34,957 nucleotides of DNA. It comes from Sedimentisphaerales bacterium (GTDB lineage: Bacteria > Planctomycetota > Phycisphaerae > Sedimentisphaerales > SM23-30). This document shows positions 21,761-31,279 of this stretch, in pieces. Where the stretch lies: NCBI GenBank assembly GCA_016930855.1, contig JAFGFX010000388.1:1-34957 (forward strand), read 5' to 3'. Position 1 is the stretch's first letter. Every line of letters begins with the position of its first letter. The notes beneath the pieces were generated by a model. That model saw only the letters and a program-made list of their open reading frames with translations. It did not search any database and was not told the origin of the DNA. Both the position numbers and the translations under genes were made by a program.

Positions 21761-23194
21761 CTACACCTCCTCGACCACGTTGAATCCCATCAGGACGCCC
21801 AGGTGCTTGATGTCCTCAAGATGGTCGCCGTAGAACACCACCCGATGCAGCCGGGTCATCACGCCGCCCTCCAGGACGCCGCCGCCCCAATGGTGAAACA
21901 TGCTGTCCGCGTCGGCCACCTGGGTGTAAAACTGGGTGCGGCAGCCCAGCTCGTCGTGGGTGACCTCGGTCACCTTGCCGGTCGAGATCAGCATGGTGTC
22001 GAGGTTGATGAACTTGGCGCAGGTGACCTCCTGGCCGATGCGCATCTCCACGTCCAGCGACACGCCCCGCTCGCTGTCGCTCTGGGTGCGGATGGTAAAG
22101 GGCAGCCGCTTGGAGCCGGGGCCGTCCATGCAGGTGGCGCAGGTGCAGTGGAAGTGGATCAGGGCGTTCTTGGCGGTGTCGAAGACCGGATCGGAGATGA
22201 AGCCCGGCACCCCGAAGGCATAGCCGAAGATCAGCATGGTCAAGGTGGAATCCATGTCGCCCTCGCAGGCGCCGACCAATCCCAGATCGTTCAGCCGGCT
22301 GAAGGTCAGGCAGCCCTTGGCGGGCTCGCCCATGCAGTGCGAGCTGGTGATGGCCCGGGCGTTGTAGCGCTGCATCAACTGCCTGACGCCCAGATACATC
22401 CGGGCGGAATTGATGATCTCCTCGCGGCTGGGCTCGACGATCCGCTGGGCCGGGCTGATCCACTGGCGTTCGGCCTCGGCCTCGGCCTGCTTCAGATCGA
22501 CCGCCTGGTGCGCCGCGATCACCTCGTCGTTGGCAATCGCGATCATCTCGGCGCCCAGCCGCTGCTTGATCTGTTCGGCGGTGCAGGCCGCCTCGGTCCC
22601 CTGGGGCCGGCCCACGGCGAGGATCCGGGTGGCCCGCATATGGGGCGCCACCCGCATCAGGCCGACCACCCGGTCGATCTGGCCCCAGTCGCTGGTGGGC
22701 AGGAGAACCACCTTGTGGCCTTCCTTCTGCCAGGCGGGGAAATACAGCCAGCCGTGGCCGCTGAAGGGCTGGCTGAACACGGCGGTCGCCAGTCCCTGAT
22801 CGACGATCTGTTTCATGGCCTGCATGGGAGCGTCGCCGCCGTGGCCGCACAGATGAAAGAGCAGGACGCCGTCGGCGTTCTTCAGGGCGGGCAGAATAGT
22901 GCCCACCTCCGTCGGCGGGATGACCTGGCCGCCGACGAACTTGACGTCGCCGAGTTGTTTTTCCAGGTCGGCCAGGTATTTCTCGAACTTTTGGATCTCC
23001 TCGGTCGGCCTAGACAGGTAGATCCCGCCGGTTCGGCCGATGTAGATCTGGTGAATCTTGACGGCCGGCATCGGCTCCGGCCAGTTGCGGCCCTGCTGGG
23101 CCCACGCCCAGGAGGCGCCGAATTGCGAGTGCAGCCACAAGCCGGCGCCCGCGGCGCTGACTCCCATGAATTGACGGCGATTGCATTCGGGCAT
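21761..23194 (-). CDS. Tat-exported L-fucose/L-arabinose isomerase-fold protein
   Basis: N-terminus MPECNRRQFMGVSAAGAGLWLHSQFGASWAWAQQ (twin-Arg); LGLVGACEGDMDSTLTML, ITSSHCMGEPAKGC, NALIHFHCTCATCMDGP, resembling the FucI/AraA family. Confidence 0.77.
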   Translation of the reverse strand: MPECNRRQFMGVSAAGAGLWLHSQFGASWAWAQQGRNWPEPMPAVKIHQIYIGRTGGIYLSRPTEEIQKFEKYLADLEKQLGDVKFVGGQVIPPTEVGTILPALKNADGVLLFHLCGHGGDAPMQAMKQIVDQGLATAVFSQPFSGHGWLYFPAWQKEGHKVVLLPTSDWGQIDRVVGLMRVAPHMRATRILAVGRPQGTEAACTAEQIKQRLGAEMIAIANDEVIAAHQAVDLKQAEAEAERQWISPAQRIVEPSREEIINSARMYLGVRQLMQRYNARAITSSHCMGEPAKGCLTFSRLNDLGLVGACEGDMDSTLTMLIFGYAFGVPGFISDPVFDTAKNALIHFHCTCATCMDGPGSKRLPFTIRTQSDSERGVSLDVEMRIGQEVTCAKFINLDTMLISTGKVTEVTHDELGCRTQFYTQVADADSMFHHWGGGVLEGGVMTRLHRVVFYGDHLEDIKHLGVLMGFNVVEEV

Positions 23195-23334
23195 GATCCA
23201 TCTCCTTATGACAAGAGTATCCGCGGCGGCCCGGCGAGAATCCTGCCGCCTTTGGTTGGTTGACCGACGACGCGACAAACCAGCCCTCCAGCCTCATCGT
23301 AAAAGACCGGAAGGGGCCTTCGATCTGCCCGGCG

Positions 23335-24600
23335 TCACGTTCGTTTACGTAAAACGTCCCGTTCGTACTGCCTGACCTCGTCCAGCCAGCCAGCGTCGGC
23401 CGGCACCCCGGACCGCTGGCAATAATACTCCCAGACCGCCGGGAAGGGAAGGGTCTTGGCCTCCTCCAGCAGGGCCAGCCGGCCGGTGTAATCGCCCTCG
23501 GCCTCCATCCGCTGCAATGGCGCCGTCGGCTCCAGCAGCGCCAGCAGCAGGGCCTTGAGCGTACAGCGGGTCCCGATCACCCAGGCGGCGACCCGGTTGA
23601 TGCTGGCATCGAAGTAATCCAGCCCGATGTGCACCCGCCCGAGGTAGTCGCCGCGGACCAGCTCCTGCATCAGATGGCGCAGCGGATCGGACAGGATCAC
23701 CACGTGGTCGCTGTCCCAGCGGACGCCCCGGCTGACGTGCAGCAGGATCTCGTCCAGGAACGCCAGCACGGCGGAGATCTTGTCGGCCACCTCCTCGGTC
23801 GGGTGGAAATGCCCGGTATCCAGACACAGCAGCGTCCGGTTTCGTACGGCGTAGCCCAGGTAGAACTCGTGGGAGCCGACGACATAGCTTTCCGAGCCGA
23901 TGCCGAAGAGTTTTCCCTCCAGGCTGTCGAGCAGATGGCGTCTCTCGAACCGCTCGGCGAGGATCTCGTCGAGGGAGCGCTGGAGGATCTCCCGCGGCCG
24001 GCGGCGGTCCGCCGGCAGGTCCTTGAAGCCGTCCGGGATCCAGATGTTGTGCACGCTGGCCGAACCGAGCTGCTCGCCCATGTGGGCGGCGATCCGCCGG
24101 CAGGCGATGCCGTGCTCGACCCAGAAGCGCCGGACCGCCTCGTCCCGGCTGGACAGGGTAAAGCCGCTGTCCGCCAGCGGATGGGCGAAATAGGTCGGAT
24201 TGAAATCCATGCCGACGCCGGCCGCCTTGGCCCAGTCGATCCAGGCGCCAAAATGCTCCGGCTGTAGTTGATTGCGATCCACCCGGCCGGCGGTTTCGGC
24301 GTACATGGCGTGCAGATTCAGCCGATGGGTCCCGGGGATCAGGCTGATCGCCTTGTCCAGATCGGCCCGCAGTTCGTCGGCGGTTCGGGCCTTGCCGGGG
24401 TAATTGCCCGTGGCCTGAATCCCGCCGCCGCTGGCCGCCGCGGTGTGCTCGAAACCGCCGACGTCGTCGCCCTGCCAGCAGTGCAGCGAGATCGCCACCG
24501 CCGCCAGGCGCTCCAACGCCCGCTCGGTATCCACGCCGCAGTCGGCATACCGCTGTTTGGCCCCTTCATACGCCTTGCTCACACCTGCCGTATCCGTCAT
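23335..24600 (-). CDS. rhaA: L-rhamnose isomerase
   Basis: AISLHCWQGDDVGGFE, TGNYPGKARTADELRADL, RLNLHAMYAET, GMDFNPTYFAHP, LGSASVHNIWIPDGFKD, SESYVVGSHEFYLGYAV, LCLDTGHFHPTE, HIGLDYFDASINRVAAWVIGTR. Confidence 0.94.
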   Translation of the reverse strand: MTDTAGVSKAYEGAKQRYADCGVDTERALERLAAVAISLHCWQGDDVGGFEHTAAASGGGIQATGNYPGKARTADELRADLDKAISLIPGTHRLNLHAMYAETAGRVDRNQLQPEHFGAWIDWAKAAGVGMDFNPTYFAHPLADSGFTLSSRDEAVRRFWVEHGIACRRIAAHMGEQLGSASVHNIWIPDGFKDLPADRRRPREILQRSLDEILAERFERRHLLDSLEGKLFGIGSESYVVGSHEFYLGYAVRNRTLLCLDTGHFHPTEEVADKISAVLAFLDEILLHVSRGVRWDSDHVVILSDPLRHLMQELVRGDYLGRVHIGLDYFDASINRVAAWVIGTRCTLKALLLALLEPTAPLQRMEAEGDYTGRLALLEEAKTLPFPAVWEYYCQRSGVPADAGWLDEVRQYERDVLRKRT

Positions 24601-24760
24601 GAACGAAGTTACCTCCTCAGCGAAGATCTCAGGTGGATGACCTCCCGCCGACGCCTGTGATCCTGCGAAATCCCTATCCTGTCTGTCAGCCATCCCGTCT
24701 GTCTGCTACGTTCCGGCCACACGAGCCGGCCCGACATGGTTCGGCCGGCCGGACGCGGCC

Positions 24761-26011
24761 CTAGGCGTCGCCCTGAAAGTCGGCCAGGTATCCGCCGGCC
24801 AGGAGCCGCTGGACATCCCGGGCGATATCCTCCTTGGTCACCTTCCAGCCGGTCTTCATGATATCGAAATATTTCGACGCCAGCACGGCGGCGATGACAT
24901 GCCGCGAGTGCGACCAGGTATAGATCAACTGGTCCAGGATCCGGGCGTCGCTGTACTGGGGGATATAGGTCAAGCCCAGCATCTCCAGTCGCTCGGCGGT
25001 CATCTCCTGAATGATGCAGGGAAAATTCATGACCCGCCCGCAGCCGAAGGGCAGCACGTTCGGGAATGTCCGCGCCGCCACGCACAACTCATGCTGGTTC
25101 CGGCGCGACAGCATCGTGACCAGAAACTTCACCTCGGTAAACTCCGCCGCCAGCTCCACCACGACGCCTACGTTTGCCTCGCCGATTCCGGCGCCGGGGC
25201 AATCCACCTCGCCGGCGATATCCGCCTGTCGGGGTTTGCCGATCATCAGGGCGAACGGCAGGCGGCATTCCTGGGCCACCGGCAGGGCGCACAATCGCAG
25301 CAGCCGGGCGCAGACGCTGCCGTCGTCCGAACGAAAATCGCCCGGCAAGGCAACGGCCAGGTATTCCGGCCGCAGCAGGTCGATCCAGGTCCGCAGAAAA
25401 TCCCGCCCGGCCTGGATGGTCTTTTCGTCCAGCGTCTCCGACATGGCAAAGCCCTGAGCGCGGACGGCCGCCAGGTTTTCCGCATACCCCCCCAACAGGC
25501 CGTCGAGCCGCAACGACGCCCGGAACCGCTCATCCCGGTGGCCATCCCGCTTCCTGACGCCCTGCTCGGCCCGGTCGAACGGATCGTTCGTCATGACCAC
25601 GTAGCGGATATTGGCCAGTTCGAACACCTTGTCGATATAGTCCGCCGGGGACATGTCCTGAAAATATCTCCGAATGACATTCAGGTCCTTTTCGCCGGTA
25701 TCCACGCCCAGTTCGTGCAGGACGGTCAGCACCCCCCGGGCCGCCTCGCTGAGCGGCGTATGGCTTACGAAGATCTCCTGCCAGACGCGTTCGGCCCGCT
25801 CGACTTTTTTCAGGGCGAAAAACGCCTTCGGGTCCAGGTCCGGCCGCAGGCGCAGCAGCTCCGGCGCCAGGCAGTGACTGGCCAGCAGCTCATCGATCCC
25901 CCAGCGCAGCCGGTCGCCGAACGCCTCGCTGTACAGGTGGGTGTGGACATCCACGATGGCCGTGTCGTTGACGATATTGGTCACCTGCTTGGTCACGGCG
26001 AGAAAATCCAT
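24761..26011 (-). CDS. Uronate (glucuronate) isomerase-like amidohydrolase-superfamily protein
   Basis: IVDVHTHLYSEAFGDRLRWGIDELLASH (HxH metal motif), VLHELGVD, VMTNDPFD, C-terminal LIYTWSHSRHVIAAVLASKYFDIMKTGWKVTKEDIARDVQRLLAGGYLADF. Confidence 0.75.
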   Translation of the reverse strand: MDFLAVTKQVTNIVNDTAIVDVHTHLYSEAFGDRLRWGIDELLASHCLAPELLRLRPDLDPKAFFALKKVERAERVWQEIFVSHTPLSEAARGVLTVLHELGVDTGEKDLNVIRRYFQDMSPADYIDKVFELANIRYVVMTNDPFDRAEQGVRKRDGHRDERFRASLRLDGLLGGYAENLAAVRAQGFAMSETLDEKTIQAGRDFLRTWIDLLRPEYLAVALPGDFRSDDGSVCARLLRLCALPVAQECRLPFALMIGKPRQADIAGEVDCPGAGIGEANVGVVVELAAEFTEVKFLVTMLSRRNQHELCVAARTFPNVLPFGCGRVMNFPCIIQEMTAERLEMLGLTYIPQYSDARILDQLIYTWSHSRHVIAAVLASKYFDIMKTGWKVTKEDIARDVQRLLAGGYLADFQGDA

Positions 26012-26144
26012 CGCGTCTCCCTTCGATGAGAAAGATCCATCCGCTCTTGTCCTGCCGTCCACGCAAAAAAAACGTCTTCGTCCGGCCCGCCGCGTCGCCG
26101 GGGCACGCACCGGGCGCCGTCCGGCGCGTCGGACGCCGCGGATG

Positions 26145-27596
26145 CTACACCGTATAGGTCGATGCCGACGTCTCGCCGCCGCGGCCGGTCCAGTTGGTAT
26201 GGAAAAACTCGCCGCGCGGCTTGTCGATCCGCTCGTAGGTGTGCGCGCCGAAGTAATCCCGCTGGGCCTGCAGCAGATTGGCCGGCAGGCGCTCGCTGCG
26301 GTAGCCGTCGTAATAGCTCAGCGCCGCGGTGATCGCCGGGGCGGGGATGCCCATCTCGACCGCCGCCGCCGCCACCCGCCGCCAGGAGGCCTGCGCCGCG
26401 GACATCGCCTCGGCGAAGAACGGATCCAGCAGCAGATTCACCAGCTTCGGATTGCGGTCGAAGGCCTGCTTGATCCGGCCCAAAAACGCCGAACGGATGA
26501 TGCAGCCGCCCCGCCACATCAGGGCGATTCCGCCGTAATTCAGGTTCCAGCGGTATTGCCCGGCGGCGGCCCGCATCAACTGGTAGCCCTGGGCGTAGCT
26601 GACGATCTTGGCGGCGTAGAGGGCCTGCTGCAGATCGTCGATGAATCCCTGCCGGTCGGAGCGGGGTACCGGCCGGGGGCCCGCCAGCACCTTCGAGGCG
26701 CTCAGCCGTTCGTCCTTGAGCGCCGAGAGGCAGCGGGCGAAGACCGCCTCGGCGATCAGCGTCAGGGGCTGGCCCTGATTCAGCGCCTCGATCCCCGTCC
26801 ACTTGCCGGTTCCCTTTTGACCGGCCGTATCCAGGATGCGATCGAGCACATGGCGGCCCTCCTCGTTGCGGTAGGCCAGGATGTCGCGGGTGATCTCGAT
26901 CAGGTAGGAATCCAGCGGCCCCCGGTTCCACGCGGCGAACACCTCGTGCATCTCCTGGTTGCTCATCCCCAGGCCGTCCCGCATCAGATGGTAGGTCTCG
27001 CAGATCAACTGCATGTCGCCGTACTCGATGCCGTTGTGCACCATCTTGACGAAGTGCCCCGCCCCGCCTTCGCCGACCCAGTCGCAGCAGGGCTCGCCCT
27101 CGGCGGTATGGGCGGCGATCTTCTGGAAGATCGGCTTGACATGCTCCCAGGCCGACGGCGTGCCGCCCGGCATGATCGACGGGCCCCTGAGGGCCCCTTC
27201 CTCGCCGCCGGAGACGCCCGTGCCGATGTACCGCTTGCCCCGTCCCTCGACGTAGGCGGCCCGCCGGATCGTATCGGGAAAATGGCTGTTGCCCCCGTCG
27301 ATGAGGATGTCGCCGTCGGCCAGGTGCGGCAGGACCAGATCGATGAACGCATCCACGGCCTCGCCGGCCTTGACCATCAGCATCACCTTGCGGGGCGTCT
27401 TTAGACTCGCCGTCAGTTCCTCGATGGAATGACAGCCGATGATCCTCTTGCCCTGCGCCCGGCCGGCGAGAAAGCGGTCCACCTTCGCCACCGTCCGGTT
27501 GAAGCAGGCCACGGTAAAGCCCTTGCTTTCCATGTTCAAAATCAGGTTCTCGCCCATCACCGCCAGGCCGATCAGGCCGATATCCGCCTTCGACAT
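26145..27596 (-). CDS. gnd: 6-phosphogluconate dehydrogenase (long, NADP-type)
   Basis: GLIGLAVMGENLILNMESKGFTVACFNRT, VMLMVKAGEAVDAFI, LIDGGNSHFPDT, GTGVSGGEEGALRGPSIMPGG, HNGIEYGDMQLI, GTGKWT. Confidence 0.97.
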   Translation of the reverse strand: MSKADIGLIGLAVMGENLILNMESKGFTVACFNRTVAKVDRFLAGRAQGKRIIGCHSIEELTASLKTPRKVMLMVKAGEAVDAFIDLVLPHLADGDILIDGGNSHFPDTIRRAAYVEGRGKRYIGTGVSGGEEGALRGPSIMPGGTPSAWEHVKPIFQKIAAHTAEGEPCCDWVGEGGAGHFVKMVHNGIEYGDMQLICETYHLMRDGLGMSNQEMHEVFAAWNRGPLDSYLIEITRDILAYRNEEGRHVLDRILDTAGQKGTGKWTGIEALNQGQPLTLIAEAVFARCLSALKDERLSASKVLAGPRPVPRSDRQGFIDDLQQALYAAKIVSYAQGYQLMRAAAGQYRWNLNYGGIALMWRGGCIIRSAFLGRIKQAFDRNPKLVNLLLDPFFAEAMSAAQASWRRVAAAAVEMGIPAPAITAALSYYDGYRSERLPANLLQAQRDYFGAHTYERIDKPRGEFFHTNWTGRGGETSASTYTV

Positions 27597-27662
27597 GCGA
27601 AAAACTCCTTTTTCGGTTCCGGTTTACTTCCTTTTTCCCGGCGCCGGCGCGGCGGGCCGCCC

Positions 27663-28940
27663 CTACAGCGCGTCGATATCCGGCACCGTGCCGTCGGCGA
27701 GGCGATACAACTGCTCGCCGGCGTGATGCACCACCAAAATGCCCTCGTCCCGGCGGCCCTCGAACCGCTCGATGCTGACTTCGGCCGGGTCCCGATAGTC
27801 CAGGTTGATTTTTTGGCAGCGCTGAGGGGGTATCCCGGTCGCCAGCACCACGCGGATCCGCGGCGTTTCCACGCCGTCGCGGTAGGTGCCGATCCCCTTG
27901 ACGTGGGTGCTGTGGGCCAGGATCCCGCGGCCGATCCCCTCGAACCGCTCCATGCGCTGGAGGAAATAATCCCGCGTATGATACCCGATCCGGTCCAGAA
28001 CCGCACCGTGCGTGTAGGACACCTCGGTGATGTGCGGGGCGTAGATGATCAGCGTGCCGCCGTCCGCCACAATCGGCTCGAGCTTGTACATCACCTTGCC
28101 GCCCACCCACAGGTCGTCGTACATCGCGGGCGCGATCCCCAGCACCGTCTGGTAGGGCCGATCCACCCGTCTAATATGCACCCGGCCGGACATCGCGGCC
28201 GCCTGCTCCCAGGCCGCAGTCACCGCGCCGATATAGATCCCGTGCAGGCGGTCCCGGACCGCCACCACGGCGAACAGCGTGCGCGGCAGATCGATATAGC
28301 CGGCCGCCTGCTCGACCAGGGCCCGGGTGGGCGTCCAAAGGTTGCCGTTGACCTTGGGATTGGTGATCACCGCCCCCAGCCAATGGAAGAAATGAATGAT
28401 CTCGTCGGCGGCGATGCCGGGGAAGATGTATTTGTGCCCGCCGGAGAATCCCACCACCTCATGGGGAAAGACCGGCCCCAGGATGAAGCACTCGTCGTAG
28501 TCGTAGATGATCCGGTTGACGGCGACCGGCACCTCTTCGTCGAACAAGCCGCCGGAGATCCCCCGAATCGTTTCGGCGGGGATCCGGCCGATCTGCCTAA
28601 AGGTGTCCGGCCGGTCCCAGTCGTGGTTGAAAAAATTCACCTTGGCGTAATCGCTGCGCCTCTCCTCGGGCGTCAGGCACAGCCGCCGGCAGATCTGCTC
28701 TTCGCTGAGCGGCTGATGCGTGCCCAGCGCCACCAGGACGTCCAGGGCCGCTGCCTTTTGGCCGACGGCCTCGAATATCATCCGGAAGACCTCGCCGATG
28801 GGGCCGCTGCGGGTGTTGTCCGGGACCAGCACGATCAGGCGCTTGCCCGCATAGTCGTTGCGGGCGAAATGTTCCCGCACCGCCTCCGCGGCCTGGTCCA
28901 GACTGACCCCCTGATCGCTGTCTTGCCGTGCAATCACCAT
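27663..28940 (-). CDS. LarA-family (nickel-pincer cofactor type) racemase/epimerase
   Basis: LVPDNTRSGP, ALGTHQPLSEEQ, FPHEVVGFSGGHKYIFPGIAADEIIHFFH, DRLHGIYIGAVTAAWEQAA. Confidence 0.87.
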   Translation of the reverse strand: MVIARQDSDQGVSLDQAAEAVREHFARNDYAGKRLIVLVPDNTRSGPIGEVFRMIFEAVGQKAAALDVLVALGTHQPLSEEQICRRLCLTPEERRSDYAKVNFFNHDWDRPDTFRQIGRIPAETIRGISGGLFDEEVPVAVNRIIYDYDECFILGPVFPHEVVGFSGGHKYIFPGIAADEIIHFFHWLGAVITNPKVNGNLWTPTRALVEQAAGYIDLPRTLFAVVAVRDRLHGIYIGAVTAAWEQAAAMSGRVHIRRVDRPYQTVLGIAPAMYDDLWVGGKVMYKLEPIVADGGTLIIYAPHITEVSYTHGAVLDRIGYHTRDYFLQRMERFEGIGRGILAHSTHVKGIGTYRDGVETPRIRVVLATGIPPQRCQKINLDYRDPAEVSIERFEGRRDEGILVVHHAGEQLYRLADGTVPDIDAL

Positions 28941-28994
28941 GGATGATCGTTTCCCTACGCCGCAACTGTGTTTTATCGTTACCCTCTAAGGCGG

Positions 28995-29900
28995 CTACCT
29001 GGCCCAGGGCGGATGTTCCGGCAGGCAGGCGTCGAACTCCGCGATTAGCTTATCCTGGTAGGCCCCGGCGTAGCTGCCCTCGCGGAAACGGTCGAACGCC
29101 TCCTCGCAGAGCCGCTGCCAGGACGCCTCCTCCGCGCCCGGGTTGATCGGGTAGAACAAGGCCCGGTTCGACTGGGCCGCCTTCTGGTCGCCCGGGGCAT
29201 CGCCGATCATGAGAATCTTCTCCGGCGGATACTTGCCCCCGGCGGCATAGCGGATATGCTCGGTCTTGGTGCCCATCTCCTGGCCGGCGATGATCTCCAC
29301 GTACTGGTCGATGTCGTGCTCCTGCCATTCCCGCGCCAGGGCCTCGGTGGGGGTCTGCGAGACCACGATCAGGTCGGCCCTTGGCTTCATCTTCTCCAGG
29401 CACTCGCGCACGTAGGGGAACGGCGGCATGCCCTTGACGATCTGGGCGATCGTCTCGTTGACCTTCTCGCTCCAGGCGAGGGCGTGCTCCAGTTCCCGTT
29501 TCGCCTCGGGGTCGCTCGCTCGGGCGATCGCCTGCTTGAGTCCGTCGTTGCTCAGCAGGCTTTCCGGATCATCCACCCAGGCGAAATAATGGGGAAAATC
29601 CGGCACGGTAAACCGCCGCGCCTTGACCAGCGGATGCGTCGGCAGCAGTTCGCGGATGATCCGCTCGGAGGTCTTGTGCCGGTTCGCCCCGCGGGTCTTG
29701 CTAAACAGATCCGCGAAATCCTTGCACTCCCGGGCGGCCAGCGCCACCGGCTGCAAGCCGAAATAGCCGATCAGCCAGGGGCAAAAGCACTCCCGCTGCT
29801 TGATCCCCATCGTATCGAACGCGCATCCGTCCGAATCGATGCCGACGAAAAACTCATGTCGCGGCCGGAACTCCTTCAACGGCCGGGCCGGATCCGTCAT
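28995..29900 (-). CDS. HAD-superfamily hydrolase/phosphatase
   Basis: FVGIDSDGCAFDTMG (motif I), VVSQTPTEAL (motif II-like), EKILMIGDAPGDQKAA (motif IV). Confidence 0.85.
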   Translation of the reverse strand: MTDPARPLKEFRPRHEFFVGIDSDGCAFDTMGIKQRECFCPWLIGYFGLQPVALAARECKDFADLFSKTRGANRHKTSERIIRELLPTHPLVKARRFTVPDFPHYFAWVDDPESLLSNDGLKQAIARASDPEAKRELEHALAWSEKVNETIAQIVKGMPPFPYVRECLEKMKPRADLIVVSQTPTEALAREWQEHDIDQYVEIIAGQEMGTKTEHIRYAAGGKYPPEKILMIGDAPGDQKAAQSNRALFYPINPGAEEASWQRLCEEAFDRFREGSYAGAYQDKLIAEFDACLPEHPPWAR

Positions 29901-30265
29901 GATTACTCCCATCTACTTCCAACGTGTAATTGTCACTACTTGATATTCCAGGCGCCGTACGAAACGACAAGGTCCTCGTTGCTCGGCAACGAATAATATC
30001 TCACGCAAAGGCGCAAAGACGCCGAGAATACCGACCACTGGTATGAGTCGCTTGCCGCGACCGGCAATTCGCCGCGATCAACGGGAAGCTTCGACGCTCC
30101 CGCTGGTCGCTGCCTCTTGGCGAGAAACGCAGCCTCCATTATATCAGTACTATATCTCCTCTTTCCGACTACCTCGTTACTCAATCAAACAGCCCATTAG
30201 CCCTCAGGCCATACCTTCTCGCTTGCTTTCTCTCGCCCAAAGCGGGGAGGTTAAATGGGCGGGGT

Positions 30266-30282
30266 CAGGGGCAGAGCCCCTG
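30266..30282. repeat. Short GC hairpin (caggggc-aga-gcccctg), REP-like
   Basis: 7-bp perfect stem with 3-nt loop in non-coding DNA; close to a separate cacgcaaaggcgcaaagacgccgagaa low-complexity tract at ~30002-30028. Confidence 0.55.
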
Positions 30283-30363
30283 GGGAATGCTGCCGCCGTA
30301 TCCGACAACGGCGCGACATCTGTTGGGTGGATCGCTTATTCTATGATTCATTTACGTTCCCAC

Positions 30364-31182
30364 CTACACGCCGCTAAAGGCCGCGAAGCCGCCGTCCACC
30401 GGCACGGTGGTCCCCGTGACGAACCGCGCCGCGTCGCTGATCAGCCAGATGGCGGTGCCGACCAGGTCGTCCGGCCGGCCGTAGCGGGCCATGGGCGTAT
30501 GCTCGAGGATGACCTTGCCCCGCGGGGTCTGCTGGCCGGTTTGCTCATCCACCAGGAGGAACCGGTTCTGGCCGGTCAGGAAGAATCCCGGCGCGATCGC
30601 GTTGACCCGAATCCTCGGCGAGTGCCGCTGGGCCATGTACACCGCCAGCCACTGGGTGAAATTCACGATCGCCGCCTTCGCCGCCGAATAGGCCGCGATG
30701 TTCGTCAGGGGCCGATAGGCGTTCATCGAAGCGATGTTGAGGATCACCCCCTCGCCGTTTTCGGCGAAGTGCCTGCCGAACACCTGGCAGGGCAGGATCG
30801 TCCCCAGGCAGTTCAAATCGAAGACCGCCCGGATGGCGTCCGTCGGCAGATCGAAAAACTCCGTCGGCGGCGCACACGTCGCCTCCTTCTTGTTGCCCCC
30901 CGCCCCGTTGATCAAAACGTCGATCCGGCCGAGGCTCTCGACGGCGCAGAAAAACGCCTCCTCGATCGCCGGTTTGGCCAGGACGTCCGCCTCGATCGGC
31001 AGGGCGAATCCCCCCTCCTTCTCGATCTGCCGACAGACCTCATTGGCCCGCAGGGCGTCGTAGTCCACCACGCACAGCCGCGCCCCGCGGCGGGCCAGGG
31101 CCTTGGCAAGCGCCCCGCACAACACACCCGCCCCGCCGGTGATCGCTATGGCCTTGTCCTTGATGCCAAACAACTCGTCCAT
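30364..31182 (-). CDS. SDR-family oxidoreductase, fructuronate reductase/D-mannonate oxidoreductase-like
   Basis: AITGGAGVLCGALAKALARRGARLCVVD Rossmann motif, NGAGGNK, IASM and YSAAK catalytic residues, insert GFFLTGQNRFLLVDEQTGQQTPRGKVILEHTPMARYG. Confidence 0.84.
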   Translation of the reverse strand: MDELFGIKDKAIAITGGAGVLCGALAKALARRGARLCVVDYDALRANEVCRQIEKEGGFALPIEADVLAKPAIEEAFFCAVESLGRIDVLINGAGGNKKEATCAPPTEFFDLPTDAIRAVFDLNCLGTILPCQVFGRHFAENGEGVILNIASMNAYRPLTNIAAYSAAKAAIVNFTQWLAVYMAQRHSPRIRVNAIAPGFFLTGQNRFLLVDEQTGQQTPRGKVILEHTPMARYGRPDDLVGTAIWLISDAARFVTGTTVPVDGGFAAFSGV

Positions 31183-31279
31183 AATACCCTTCTCATCCCC
31201 CCGCGGCATGCCCTCGAATTGACGCCAAACAAATCCCACCCCGGCCGACACCGCAGCGCCGGTTAGGCCGGCACGCCCA

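Noticed and set aside
19805-23263. 1152-aa + strand ORF spanning the permease and Tat isomerase genes
   Set aside because: Antisense to two well-supported genes; H/Q/R/G-biased composition typical of GC-rich reverse-frame ORFs.
25993-28110. 705-aa - strand ORF overlapping gnd in another frame
   Set aside because: Out of frame with the clear Gnd protein; Arg/Gly/Pro-rich shadow ORF.
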